The position numbers and the translations under genes are program-made. A stretch of 64,000 nucleotides of DNA from Streptomyces smyrnaeus (GTDB taxonomy: Bacteria > Actinomycetota > Actinomycetes > Streptomycetales > Streptomycetaceae): the NCBI RefSeq assembly GCF_017676345.1, contig NZ_JAFFZM010000004.1, positions 62,001 to 126,000 of the forward strand, read 5' to 3'. Shown here piece by piece: positions 16,694 to 24,708 of this stretch. The notes under the pieces are model-generated. The model was not told where the DNA came from. It saw nothing but the letters and a program-made list of their open reading frames with translations, and ran no database searches. Each line of letters opens with the position of its first letter. The first letter of the stretch is position 1.

Positions 16694-18199
16694 ATGAATC
16701 GCTCAACCCGCACGAACGACAACTCCTACCGCTCCCGCAAGGGTGCCGCCACCGGCTCTGGTCGGGGCGGCCGCAACCGCCCGCTGGGGACGGCCCGAAC
16801 GGGCGCTCCGTCCCGTTCGGCCAAGGGCGGGCGGTCGGGCGGCCAGGGACCGCGTTCCGCCTCCCGCCCCACGGAGTTCGCGCTGCCGACCACCAGCACT
16901 CCGCCGCTGCCGGCCGTCGAGAAGTTCGCCGAGCTGGACCTGCCCGACCGGCTGCGTGCCGCGCTGGTCTCCGAGGGCATGTCCGTGCCGTTCCCGATCC
17001 AGGCGGCGACCCTGCCGAACTCGCTGGCCGGCCGGGACGTGCTGGGCCGCGGGCGCACCGGCTCCGGCAAGACACTCGCGTTCGGCCTCGCTCTGCTGGC
17101 CCGCACCGCAGGGCAGCGGGCCGAGCCCCGCCAGCCGCTGGCTCTCGTCCTCGTACCCACCCGGGAACTGGCCCAGCAGGTCACCGACGCGCTCACCCCC
17201 TACGCCCGCTCGCTGCAGCTTCGGCTCACCGCCGTGGTGGGCGGCATGTCGATCGGCAGGCAGGCGGGCGCGCTGCGTGCCGGGGCCGAGGTCGTCGTCG
17301 CGACGCCCGGCAGGCTCAAGGACCTCATCGACCGGGGCGACTGCCGGCTGAACCAGGTGGCCATCACCGTCCTGGACGAGGCCGACCAGATGACGGACAT
17401 GGGCTTCATGCCCCAGGTGACCCAGCTGCTCGACCAGGTACGGCCCGAGGGGCAGCGGCTGCTCTTCTCGGCCACCCTGGACCGGAACGTCGACCGCCTG
17501 GTGCGGCGTTATCTGAGCGACCCGGTGGTGCACTCCGTCGACCCCTCCGCCGGCGCGGTCACCACGATGGAGCACCACGTGCTGCATGTGCACGACACCG
17601 ACAAGGTGGCCACCACCACGGAGATCGCCGCCCGCGACGGTCGGGTGATCATGTTCCTGGACACCAAGCACGCGGTGGACCGGCTCACCAAGCGGCTCCT
17701 GGCCGCCGGTGTACGCGCCTCGGCGCTGCACGGCGGCAAGTCCCAGTCCCAGCGCACCCGCACCCTCGCCCAGTTCAAGACCGGGCACGTCACCGTCCTG
17801 GTGGCCACCAATGTCGCAGCTCGCGGTATCCACATCGACAACCTGGACCTCGTCGTCAACGTCGATCCGCCCAGCGACCACAAGGACTATCTCCACCGCG
17901 GCGGCCGCACCGCCCGCGCCGGTGAGTCCGGCACCGTCGTCACCCTCGTCCTGCCGGACCAGCGCCGCGGCATGAGCCGGCTGATCGCCGACGCGGGTAT
18001 CACGGCCCAGGTCACCAAGGTCCGCTCGGGTGAGGCCGAGCTGAGCCGTATCACCGGCGCCCAGGAGCCCCCCGGTGTGCCGGTCACCATCGCCGCGCCG
18101 GTCGCCGAGCGCCCCAAGCGCGGCGACTCCGCCGCACGCGGACGACGGAGCCGGCCTGCGCGGGGACGCCGCCGCCCCGCCTCCGGCATCGCCGCCTGA
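16694..18199 (+). CDS. DEAD-box ATP-dependent RNA helicase
   Basis: RNA helicase of 501 residues. Motifs in order: Q-motif region ending FPIQAATLP, Walker A GRTGSGKT, PTRELAQQ (Ia), TPGR (Ib), LDEADQM (II), SAT (III), then in domain 2 ATNVAARGIHI (V) and HRGGRTARAG (VI). A basic, Gly/Ser-rich N-terminus of about 70 residues and an Arg-rich C-terminus (RGRRSRPARGRRR) are likely RNA-binding tails. The ATG at 16694 has AGGAAGG seven bases upstream. With the adjacent cold-shock protein it is likely to unwind RNA structure during cold or ribosome assembly. Confidence 0.96.
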   Translation: MNRSTRTNDNSYRSRKGAATGSGRGGRNRPLGTARTGAPSRSAKGGRSGGQGPRSASRPTEFALPTTSTPPLPAVEKFAELDLPDRLRAALVSEGMSVPFPIQAATLPNSLAGRDVLGRGRTGSGKTLAFGLALLARTAGQRAEPRQPLALVLVPTRELAQQVTDALTPYARSLQLRLTAVVGGMSIGRQAGALRAGAEVVVATPGRLKDLIDRGDCRLNQVAITVLDEADQMTDMGFMPQVTQLLDQVRPEGQRLLFSATLDRNVDRLVRRYLSDPVVHSVDPSAGAVTTMEHHVLHVHDTDKVATTTEIAARDGRVIMFLDTKHAVDRLTKRLLAAGVRASALHGGKSQSQRTRTLAQFKTGHVTVLVATNVAARGIHIDNLDLVVNVDPPSDHKDYLHRGGRTARAGESGTVVTLVLPDQRRGMSRLIADAGITAQVTKVRSGEAELSRITGAQEPPGVPVTIAAPVAERPKRGDSAARGRRSRPARGRRRPASGIAA

Positions 18200-18216
18200 C
18201 GCGTCCCTCCTGTGCT

Positions 18217-18253
18217 CGGGCGGGAACGGCCGCATCCTCGGCCTTCCCGCCCG
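18217..18253 (+). terminator. Terminator after the helicase gene
   Basis: Perfect 10-bp stem, CGGGCGGGAA (18217-18226) with TTCCCGCCCG (18244-18253), and a further GGCC/GGCC pairing inside. Located 17 bp after the helicase stop. Confidence 0.7.
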
Positions 18254-18312
18254 CCGACCGCCCGAGGCGGTCGGCCCCTCCCGGAGTTCCCCTTCGACCC
18301 TGTTGAGGTCCT

Positions 18313-18612
18313 ATGCGCTGCGTGATCGCCCACTCCGCTTTCTACCTGCTCAAGAGCGATGTGCTGGAGGCGATGAAGGGCGTCAAGCCCGAACCCGCCT
18401 CGGGAACGTCCGTGACCATCGGCCGCCGCACCTACCCCGTCCAGCAGGTCGGGGAAGTGGTCACCAGGCAGGACCGCCGCGACTTCACCGTCGGAGAAGT
18501 GGGCCGGGCGCTGACCCGGCTCGGCTTCACCTGCCACGAGCCCGCCACCGCGCCGGTCCTCACACCTCAGCAGACGGCTTCGGCGCTGCTGGGAACCGCG
18601 ACGCAGGCCTGA
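18313..18612 (+). CDS. Small conserved protein (SCO5918-like)
   Basis: Protein of 99 residues starting MRCVIAHSAFYLLKSDVL. I recall this type as a small Streptomyces family that follows a cold-shock protein and a DEAD-box helicase, the same order as here. It has no membrane segment or known catalytic motif; it is basic in the middle (TIGRRTYPVQQV) and may bind RNA or the helicase. No function is established. The ATG follows a TGAGGTCC site. Confidence 0.75.
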   Translation: MRCVIAHSAFYLLKSDVLEAMKGVKPEPASGTSVTIGRRTYPVQQVGEVVTRQDRRDFTVGEVGRALTRLGFTCHEPATAPVLTPQQTASALLGTATQA

Positions 18613-18618
18613 GCTGGG

Positions 18619-18691
18619 GGCCGCGTACCGCTCCGACGGGCCATCCGGCGGAACGTCGGGGCCCCGGCCGTCGCGGACCTGGTACGCGGCC
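18619..18691 (+). other. Long-range inverted repeat with nested stem
   Basis: GGCCGCGTACC (18619-18629) and its perfect complement at 18681-18691 enclose a second stem, CCGACG (18633-18638) with CGTCGG (18654-18659). It starts just after the preceding stop and ends 17 bp before the next ATG. It could be a terminator or a structured leader. Confidence 0.55.
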
Positions 18692-18708
18692 TTATAGCAT
18701 CAGCACCC

Positions 18709-19083
18709 ATGTCGAATGCTGACGAGCTGCTCGTCGACATCGCCGCCATGGTGGAGTCGGAGCAAACCAATCAGATGTCTCTCACCGTCGTGGTCCATGG
18801 GGCCGTCATCACGGGCCGCCTGGCGCCCGAGACGCTGTGGAGGCAGCGAGTGGCCGAGGTCCTGAGGGACTCGGAACGACTCGGACCGTTCGCCGGCACC
18901 TTCATGGCAGCGCCGGACGCCACGGAGGCTCGTGACTCCCGAGAGCCCTCCTACCTGCACTTCCACGTCGCCAGAATCCTGCAGGGGCCGGTGGGCATCC
19001 CCGAGACGGGTGGGATGTACCGGATCGCCATCAAGGACGTGAGCGCCTGGACGATGGGGGATCTCAGCTACTCCGACCAGTGA
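18709..19083 (+). CDS. Hypothetical protein, faintly GvpU-like
   Basis: Protein of 124 residues. The core SLTVVVHGAVITGRLAPETLW resembles the beta-strand core of GvpU-type gas-vesicle accessory proteins, but there is no other gas-vesicle gene nearby, so the name is only a hint. The rest (EPSYLHFHVARILQG...) has no motif I recognise. The ATG lies close behind TTATAGCATCAG, which might be a -10 box giving a nearly leaderless transcript. No membrane helix or signal peptide. Confidence 0.65.
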   Translation: MSNADELLVDIAAMVESEQTNQMSLTVVVHGAVITGRLAPETLWRQRVAEVLRDSERLGPFAGTFMAAPDATEARDSREPSYLHFHVARILQGPVGIPETGGMYRIAIKDVSAWTMGDLSYSDQ

Positions 19084-19137
19084 ACCGGTACTCGGACGGA
19101 TGGCCCGTGCGCAAGCCGGGCGGGTGCGGGTGCGGGC

Positions 19138-19166
19138 GAGGCCCTGTCCGTCATGGACAGGGCCTC
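19138..19166. terminator. Bidirectional terminator
   Basis: Perfect 12-bp stem, GAGGCCCTGTCC (19138-19149) with GGACAGGGCCTC (19155-19166), five-base loop. It lies between two convergent genes and serves both strands. Confidence 0.85.
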
Positions 19167-19288
19167 GTGCCGTTGCCGGGAGAGGTGCGCCGTGGCTGGG
19201 GCGGGCGCGGAGCCGGGGCGTACGGTCGTACCGTCGACGCCCTGCCCGGGCAAGGCAGCCGCCCGGTCCGTTCGGCCGCCCGGTCCGT

Positions 19289-20947
19289 TCAGCCGTCCAG
19301 CCAGTCCCCGCCGACCGCGGTCGGTGCGAAGCCTTGGGCGTTCCACAGGAAGTGCGGATGCGCGCAGCCGAACATGTAGGCGAGCAGGGCCGTGTCCTCC
19401 TTCCAGGTCGGGGGCCGGTGCAGTGCGTGGAACAGGGCCGCGCCGACGTTCCCCGAGTCGGTCTGGACCTCGCGGGCGCCCTCGCCGCCCGCCAGTGAGG
19501 CGAGGACGGCGGCTATGTAGGTGCGGCGCAGTATCTCCCAGGCAGTGTCGACGTCACCGCGCCATTCCCCGTGCAGCGCCTCGAAGGCGGCCAGCTCGCT
19601 GGCGAACAGCCGCCATGCCTGCGGGTGTTCTGCGCGGCAGCGCGCCGAGAGCAGGGCCGCCCGTTCGCCCAGCACATCCACCGCGGGCGTCCCGCCGACG
19701 CGCAGCGCGACACCGTCGGTGAGCAGACCCGTGCAGGCGTTGGGTTCGATACCGCACAGCGGGCAGCCGTCCACCGGCGGCAGCCCGTTGGTGATCCCGT
19801 CGAACCACAGGGCGTGCCGCCCGGTCAGTCCTTCCCAGACGATGGTGGTCCCCATCAGCCAGGTGTTCCACAGCAGGCCGTGTGCCTCCGGCATGCACCC
19901 GTATTTGATGAGCGCGACGACGCACGCCCCGTACAGCGCCTTGTCGTGCGTGGACATGGCACTCAGCCAGAAGTTGCTGGCCTCGCCGGTGACCGCGTCC
20001 GCGCGGGCATCGGTCATGTCGTTGAGCACCCGGCACAGGACCAGCGAGGCGAGGTGCTCCTCCTGCCAGAGCTCGCTGTCCGGGGAGACGTGCCAGAACA
20101 GGCAGTCCATGAGCTGGAGCAGGGTGTAGGCCGACTTGTCGAGCGGCGTGGACTGGGGGAGCGTGGCGGTGCCCGACACATGCCGCTTGAGCCAGTACTC
20201 GTCGACGGAGCGCTTGTAGGCCGCGTAGAGACCGGATATCAGGGCCCGCGCGCCATTGGTCGTGCAGTCCTCGGCCAGGCGCTGCTCGACCGCGCGGGCG
20301 GTGTCGGCCACGTCGATCGCCGACTGGACGCGCTTGTACTCGTGGAGGACCAGGATGTCGTCCTCGTGCCGGAACCGGAGCCCGAGATCCCGGTCCGAAT
20401 CGTTCATCTTCCTGGTCCATACCCAGCCGCCGGTCAGCACGCTGTCCAGTTCTTTTCGGTAGGGCCATGTCTTGATCCGGAGGGGGCGCCCGTCGCTCCT
20501 GCGCCAGTCGTAGTCGTCCAGCGCGCGGGTGAGTGGCTTGGGCAGGTGCGCACAGAGCGTACAGGTGCACGAATCGTCGTAGGGGGCGATCTCGTTGCTC
20601 TCCGCCCGCTCTCGCCAGACCCCTTCCAGTAACGCACATGTGAGCCGGCACAGGCTGATGCCGGTCTCGACGCCGGGAAACGCGTTGTTTATGACGGCGA
20701 GGCACTCGTCCAGCCTGCGCAGGCGTTCCATGCCGTGCTCGTCGGGAGCGCTGAATTCCCTGGGGGCGCGGACCAGAGCCCCTTCCACGGGGAATATCGC
20801 GTTGCCGCCGCGCCGCACTTCCTGGCGCGCAGCGCTGTTCCGGCGTGCGACGCCGGCTTCTTCGCGGCGCTTGTAATCTTCCGTGCAACTAATGACAGAT
20901 TCCCTGACCATGTTTGCCAGTTCGTCGCTGGTTCCGCTTCGTCCCAT
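19289..20947 (-). CDS. 552-residue protein of unknown function, possible terpenoid-synthase-like fold
   Basis: I do not recognise the family with confidence. The protein is mostly helical, without signal peptide or membrane span. At 305-325 it reads CRVLNDMTDARADAVTGEASN, which is close to the NSE metal motif of class I terpene synthases. About 115 residues earlier is EDD (195-197), where an aspartate-rich motif would be expected. Cysteines cluster at 127-132 (CTCTLC, then His134) and 395-405 (CPLCGIEPNAC), possibly a metal site. The ATG at 20947 has AGGAGGA seven bases upstream. It stands alone, divergent from conservon 1. Alternatives: an unrelated helical enzyme with a chance NDxxT motif. 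Confidence 0.55.
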   Translation of the reverse strand: MGRSGTSDELANMVRESVISCTEDYKRREEAGVARRNSAARQEVRRGGNAIFPVEGALVRAPREFSAPDEHGMERLRRLDECLAVINNAFPGVETGISLCRLTCALLEGVWRERAESNEIAPYDDSCTCTLCAHLPKPLTRALDDYDWRRSDGRPLRIKTWPYRKELDSVLTGGWVWTRKMNDSDRDLGLRFRHEDDILVLHEYKRVQSAIDVADTARAVEQRLAEDCTTNGARALISGLYAAYKRSVDEYWLKRHVSGTATLPQSTPLDKSAYTLLQLMDCLFWHVSPDSELWQEEHLASLVLCRVLNDMTDARADAVTGEASNFWLSAMSTHDKALYGACVVALIKYGCMPEAHGLLWNTWLMGTTIVWEGLTGRHALWFDGITNGLPPVDGCPLCGIEPNACTGLLTDGVALRVGGTPAVDVLGERAALLSARCRAEHPQAWRLFASELAAFEALHGEWRGDVDTAWEILRRTYIAAVLASLAGGEGAREVQTDSGNVGAALFHALHRPPTWKEDTALLAYMFGCAHPHFLWNAQGFAPTAVGGDWLDG

Positions 20948-21722
20948 CGGTGAGTCCTCCTGCTCGTGGAAACGCTCACGTCGGTGCTGCGTGCATGCCG
21001 GTCATGCGCGGTGCGGTGGGGCGTACGGTGGCGCTGCGCGCTCCTCGCCGAGCCGGGGCGCGGTGTGCCGAACCCGTTGGCCGAGGGCCGTCGGCCCAGG
21101 TCGAACGGGTAGCAGCGGCTGTCACCCCGCCACTCGCGAGGTCGTGTCCGGCAGCCGGGCCCGCGGGCCGCGATGGGGGAGTGGTGCCGATGCTAGGGGT
21201 CAGTCTCCCCACAATCGGCGGATGCATCCGGGACGGGCGGTCGAGAGGCACTCAGTCAGGTGACTGATCAAAAAAGGACACAATCGGTCAGGGAGTCGAC
21301 CGGCTCGAAAGGTCGGTGATCCGACGGGTGCATTGAACGCACCCGCGTCCGCGCCCTGCCGTATACGCCGGAATCAGTCCCTTCGGAGCCCTGCCAGGTA
21401 TTTCTTTGCGTCGTGCACCACGAAGGGGAGGGAAATCGGCCACACGCCGCACTCGAACGTGAATCCGAGGCGTATGGCAGAACTATGGCAGAACACAGCA
21501 TCTCCTGCGGGGCGCCCCTTCTTCTCGCTATGCTCCCCGACTCCCGGCGAGTTGACGCACTCGCGGGGAACCGTGGCCTGCCGCCACCACTTCGCACCTC
21601 CGAAGAAAAGGAACCGGGACGATCAGCAGGTCATTCGGTGAGTGCCGCCTCCCGTACGGCACAGGCTGTACGACGAGTGCGTTTCCGACCCGCCCGCATG
21701 AGCAAATCGGTTGAGGATCCAG
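20948..21722. promoter_or_regulatory. Divergent 775-bp intergenic region before conservon 1
   Basis: No convincing gene on either strand. A 7-2-7 palindrome, TCAGTCA-GG-TGACTGA, lies at 21252-21267 and is followed by an A-run (TCAAAAAAGG), unusual in this GC-rich window. It may be an operator for the 552-residue protein gene or for the conservon. Confidence 0.5.
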
Positions 21723-23333
21723 ATGGAACTTGCCACGAACCCACCCGCAACCCGGCTGCCCGCCGCCTGGTACGCGTGGTGGTCACTGCCCGTAGCGATA
21801 TGTGCGGCCACGGCCGTGGTGACGGCCGCGGGATCGGCCCGAGACCTGACGACCGTCCTCCTGGTCGGCGCGGTGGCCACGGCCGCCTCCGCCGTCTGCG
21901 TCGAGCGCCTGCTGAGTTCCGAGAGGCGGGCCCGCAAGGCCGCCGCTGACCATCAGGCGCAGGCGGCGCGGGACAAGGAGCAGGCGCAGCAATGGCTGGC
22001 GTCCCTGGGGCAGAAGCACGCTTCGGAGGTCTCCGAACTGAACGCGCGCCTCTCCCAGCTGACCGAGCTGCACAAGGCCCAGCTGGTACGAGTGGCGGAC
22101 GAGTTCCTGCCCAGGGCGGTCGACGAACTGCGCCAGGGCGAGGCGATGGACGACGTGCTGCGCCCGCTCGCCCAGGACCCGGACGTACCGGAGGAGTTCA
22201 AAAGCACGCTCCGCAAGCTCCTGCGCTCGGCCATGATGGCCATCGAGGAGGAGTTCGACCGCAGCACCTCGGCCCGGCAGTCGGTGGTCAGCATCGGCAG
22301 TCGGATGCAGGTCTACACGAGCAAGATCCGCGCCCAACTGCACGAGATGCAGGGTGTGCACTACAGCCTGCCGGCGGTCGCCCGGGACCTGATGCAGCTG
22401 GACCAGGAGATCGGCCCGGCCGACTGTCTGGCCGCCAGCATCGTCGTGTTGGGCGGGGCCGACCGGCCGGGCAGGCAGTGGCAGACCCACCAGCCGCTGC
22501 TCAGCGTGGTGCGTGGCGGCATGGCGCGCATCAAGGAGTACAAGCGGGTACAGCTGCGCCGACTTCCCGAACTGGGCGTGGACGGCAACCTGGTCGACCA
22601 TCTCACGCTGATCTTCGCCCATCTGATGGACAACGCGGCGCGGTACTCGCCCCCCTCGGAGCCGGTGATCGTCTCCGGCCGGGAAGTACCCAACGGGCTG
22701 GGCATCCAGATCCAGGACGCGGGCACCGGGCTCAGGGCCGAGAAGCGGCGCCAGGCGCTGCGGCTGCTGAACGGTGTGGCGGTCGGTTCGGGACCGGGTG
22801 GGCTGGCCGAGGACGCGCAGCTCGGCCTGCGCGTCGTGGGCAACCTCGCTCGCAAGTACGGCATCACCGTCACCTTCGACGACTCGCCGTGGCTGGGCAC
22901 CGCCGTGGTCGTCGTGGTGCCCCACAAGTACTTCAAGCCCCTCGACAAGCGCCCGTACTCCGAGTCGGCCCTCACCCGGGCCCCGATGCCCCGTCCGCGC
23001 CCCGAACCCGTCAGGACCCCGTCCGAGCCCGTCACGGTCGGCCCCGCCGCCGCCCCGGAAGGCCCGGCGGGCACAACCGGCCGGAATGGCTCGGACAGCC
23101 CGGACGAGGAGCTGGTCACGGGCGCCACCACACCCGGCGGGCTGCCCAAGCGGAGCAAGCAGTTCACGGACGCGCCGGCTCCCGGCCACGGCACACGCGC
23201 CGCGACGGGGGAGACCGGGGGCGTGCCGCCGGAGGAGTCGTTCGCCGGACTGGCCGCCTTCGTGTCCGGCAGCGGCCCGACGAACGGGCCCGACAAGAAC
23301 GACCGCCCCGACGAGCAACAAGAGAGTGACTAG
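21723..23333 (+). CDS. cvnA: Conservon sensor-kinase-like protein (CvnA)
   Basis: Membrane-anchored protein of 536 residues with a histidine-kinase-type ATPase domain. Two N-terminal membrane segments (about 20-36 and 45-62) are followed by a long helical stretch rich in Ala/Gln/Glu (likely coiled coil). An HATPase region follows, with the N-box HLMDNAARYSPP and a G-box QIQDAGTGL. The C-terminal 130 residues are Pro/Gly-rich and disordered. The ATG at 21723 has GAGG seven bases upstream. First gene of the five-gene conservon operon, a Streptomyces signalling module thought to couple a sensor to a small GTPase. Confidence 0.9.
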   Translation: MELATNPPATRLPAAWYAWWSLPVAICAATAVVTAAGSARDLTTVLLVGAVATAASAVCVERLLSSERRARKAAADHQAQAARDKEQAQQWLASLGQKHASEVSELNARLSQLTELHKAQLVRVADEFLPRAVDELRQGEAMDDVLRPLAQDPDVPEEFKSTLRKLLRSAMMAIEEEFDRSTSARQSVVSIGSRMQVYTSKIRAQLHEMQGVHYSLPAVARDLMQLDQEIGPADCLAASIVVLGGADRPGRQWQTHQPLLSVVRGGMARIKEYKRVQLRRLPELGVDGNLVDHLTLIFAHLMDNAARYSPPSEPVIVSGREVPNGLGIQIQDAGTGLRAEKRRQALRLLNGVAVGSGPGGLAEDAQLGLRVVGNLARKYGITVTFDDSPWLGTAVVVVVPHKYFKPLDKRPYSESALTRAPMPRPRPEPVRTPSEPVTVGPAAAPEGPAGTTGRNGSDSPDEELVTGATTPGGLPKRSKQFTDAPAPGHGTRAATGETGGVPPEESFAGLAAFVSGSGPTNGPDKNDRPDEQQESD

Positions 23334-23337
23334 CCAC

Positions 23338-23742
23338 ATGACGCAGCACCAGACCGACCTGAGCTGGGCGCTCCGCGACCTGGCCGAGAGCATCCCGGAG
23401 ATCCGCTTCGCCCTGGTGGCCTCCTCGGACGGGAAAGCCATCACCTCGTACGGTGCGGAGACCGACGACGCCGACCGGTTCGCCGCCATCGTCGCGGGCC
23501 TGCAGTCACTGGCCCAGCCCGTCGCGGAGCAGTTCCCGAAGGAGAAGGGCCAGTTGCGGCTCGCCGGGATCGAGGTCGACGGCGGCCATCTGTTCGTCGT
23601 ACGCGCCGGCAACGAGACGTACCTGGGCGTGCTGGCCAGGAAAGGGCTCGACCAGGGACTGCTGGGGCACCAGATGAGGGACTGCGCCCGCAGGATGGGT
23701 GACCTCCTCGGCACCGTCCCGCGCCAGGAGCAGTCTGGATGA
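23338..23742 (+). CDS. cvnB: Roadblock/LC7 domain protein (CvnB)
   Basis: Roadblock/LC7 protein of 134 residues, a dimeric regulator of small GTPases. The fold signature is visible: WALRDLAESIPEIRFALVASSDGKAI at the start, then GLQSLAQPVAEQF and IEVDGGHLFVVRAGNETYLGV. It lies four bases after cvnA and shares an ATGA overlap with cvnC. By analogy with other conservons it should contact the CvnD GTPase, perhaps as an activator protein. Confidence 0.93.
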   Translation: MTQHQTDLSWALRDLAESIPEIRFALVASSDGKAITSYGAETDDADRFAAIVAGLQSLAQPVAEQFPKEKGQLRLAGIEVDGGHLFVVRAGNETYLGVLARKGLDQGLLGHQMRDCARRMGDLLGTVPRQEQSG

Positions 23743-24107
23743 CCGAGCCGCAAGCAGGCTCGGGCCTGCCCGGGCTGGAGCGCTACTACATACTCACCCA
23801 AGGCCGCAGCGCGCCCACGGCGGACGCGTCGACCCTCGATGTGGCCACCCTGATCGTCGCCCGCTCCACACCGGAACCGGGGACCCAGCCCGAGCACGAC
23901 GCCATCCTCCGGTGGTGCCGCGACCCGTTGTCGGTGGCCGAACTCGGCGCACACCTCGGGCTGCCTTTCAACATCCTCTCGGTGCTGGTGGCCGACCTGC
24001 TGAACACAGGCCGTGTGGAAGCCCGTGATCCCATTGCAGGTACGGGCGACCACGGACCCGACCTCGCGCTTCTCGAGGAGGTACTCAGTGGACTTCAACG
24101 GCTTTGA
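23739..24107 (+). CDS. cvnC: DUF742 protein (CvnC)
   Basis: Winged-helix-like DUF742 protein of 122 residues. Typical sequences: LERYYILTQGRS near the start, DVATLIVAR, and PLSVAELGAHLGLPFNILSVLVADLL, which looks like a helix-turn-helix. It overlaps cvnB by ATGA and the GTPase gene by 20 bp. Its biochemical role is not known; the helix-turn-helix region may make protein contacts rather than bind DNA. Confidence 0.93.
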   Translation: MTEPQAGSGLPGLERYYILTQGRSAPTADASTLDVATLIVARSTPEPGTQPEHDAILRWCRDPLSVAELGAHLGLPFNILSVLVADLLNTGRVEARDPIAGTGDHGPDLALLEEVLSGLQRL

Positions 24108-24708
24108 CCGGCCGGCGTTTCCGCAACGGGCGGAAGCGCTGCACGCGGGAAGCCGGTCGGTCAAAGTGATGGTCGCCGGCGGTTTCGGCACGGGGAAGAC
24201 GACGATGGTCGGCTCGGTCAGCGAGATCGTGCCGCTCACCACCGAGGAGACCCTCACCCAGGCCACTGTCGGCGTCGACGATCTGGTCGGCGTGGCGGAC
24301 AAGAAGAGCACCACTGTCAGTCTCGACTTCGGTCGGATCAGCCTCAACGAGCAACTGGTGCTGTACCTGTTCGGCACGCCGGGGCAGGAGCGGTTCTGGT
24401 TCCTGTGGAACGGCCTGTTCAAGGGCGCTCTCGGCGCGGTGGTCCTGGTGGACACCCGGCGGCTGGAGTCCAGCTTCCGCGCCATCGAGGAGATGGAGCG
24501 GCTGGAGGTGCCGTTCGTCATCGCCCTCAACCTCTTCCCCGACGCCCACAACCACCCGGTCGAGGAGGTACGGGAGGCCCTGGCCATCTCCCCGCAGACA
24601 CCGATCGTCACCTGCGACGCACGCGACCGGGCGTCGAGCCGCGATGTGCTGATCGCGCTCATCCGCCACATCAAGGAACGGTCTGTTGCCGCATTGGAGC
24701 CGCGATGA
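24088..24708 (+). CDS. cvnD: Small Ras-like GTPase of the conservon (CvnD)
   Basis: GTP-binding protein of 206 residues. The P-loop is GGFGTGKTT; the switch II region reads LFGTPGQERFWFLW. VDTRR and LNLFPDAHN (in place of NKxD) follow the conservon pattern, where the base-recognition motif is altered. A GTG at 24088 behind GAGGAGG is the start. It shares ATGA with the P450 gene. It is thought to be the output switch of the CvnA-B-C complex. Confidence 0.92.
   Translation: MDFNGFDRPAFPQRAEALHAGSRSVKVMVAGGFGTGKTTMVGSVSEIVPLTTEETLTQATVGVDDLVGVADKKSTTVSLDFGRISLNEQLVLYLFGTPGQERFWFLWNGLFKGALGAVVLVDTRRLESSFRAIEEMERLEVPFVIALNLFPDAHNHPVEEVREALAISPQTPIVTCDARDRASSRDVLIALIRHIKERSVAALEPR

Noticed and set aside
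16703..18235. A 510-codon minus-strand frame across the DEAD-box helicase gene
   Set aside because: Antisense to a gene with all helicase motifs; its translation is Gly/Arg/His-rich without any domain.
18709..19083. A gas-vesicle locus, suggested by faint GvpU resemblance
   Set aside because: No GvpA, GvpF/L or other gas-vesicle gene lies within reach.
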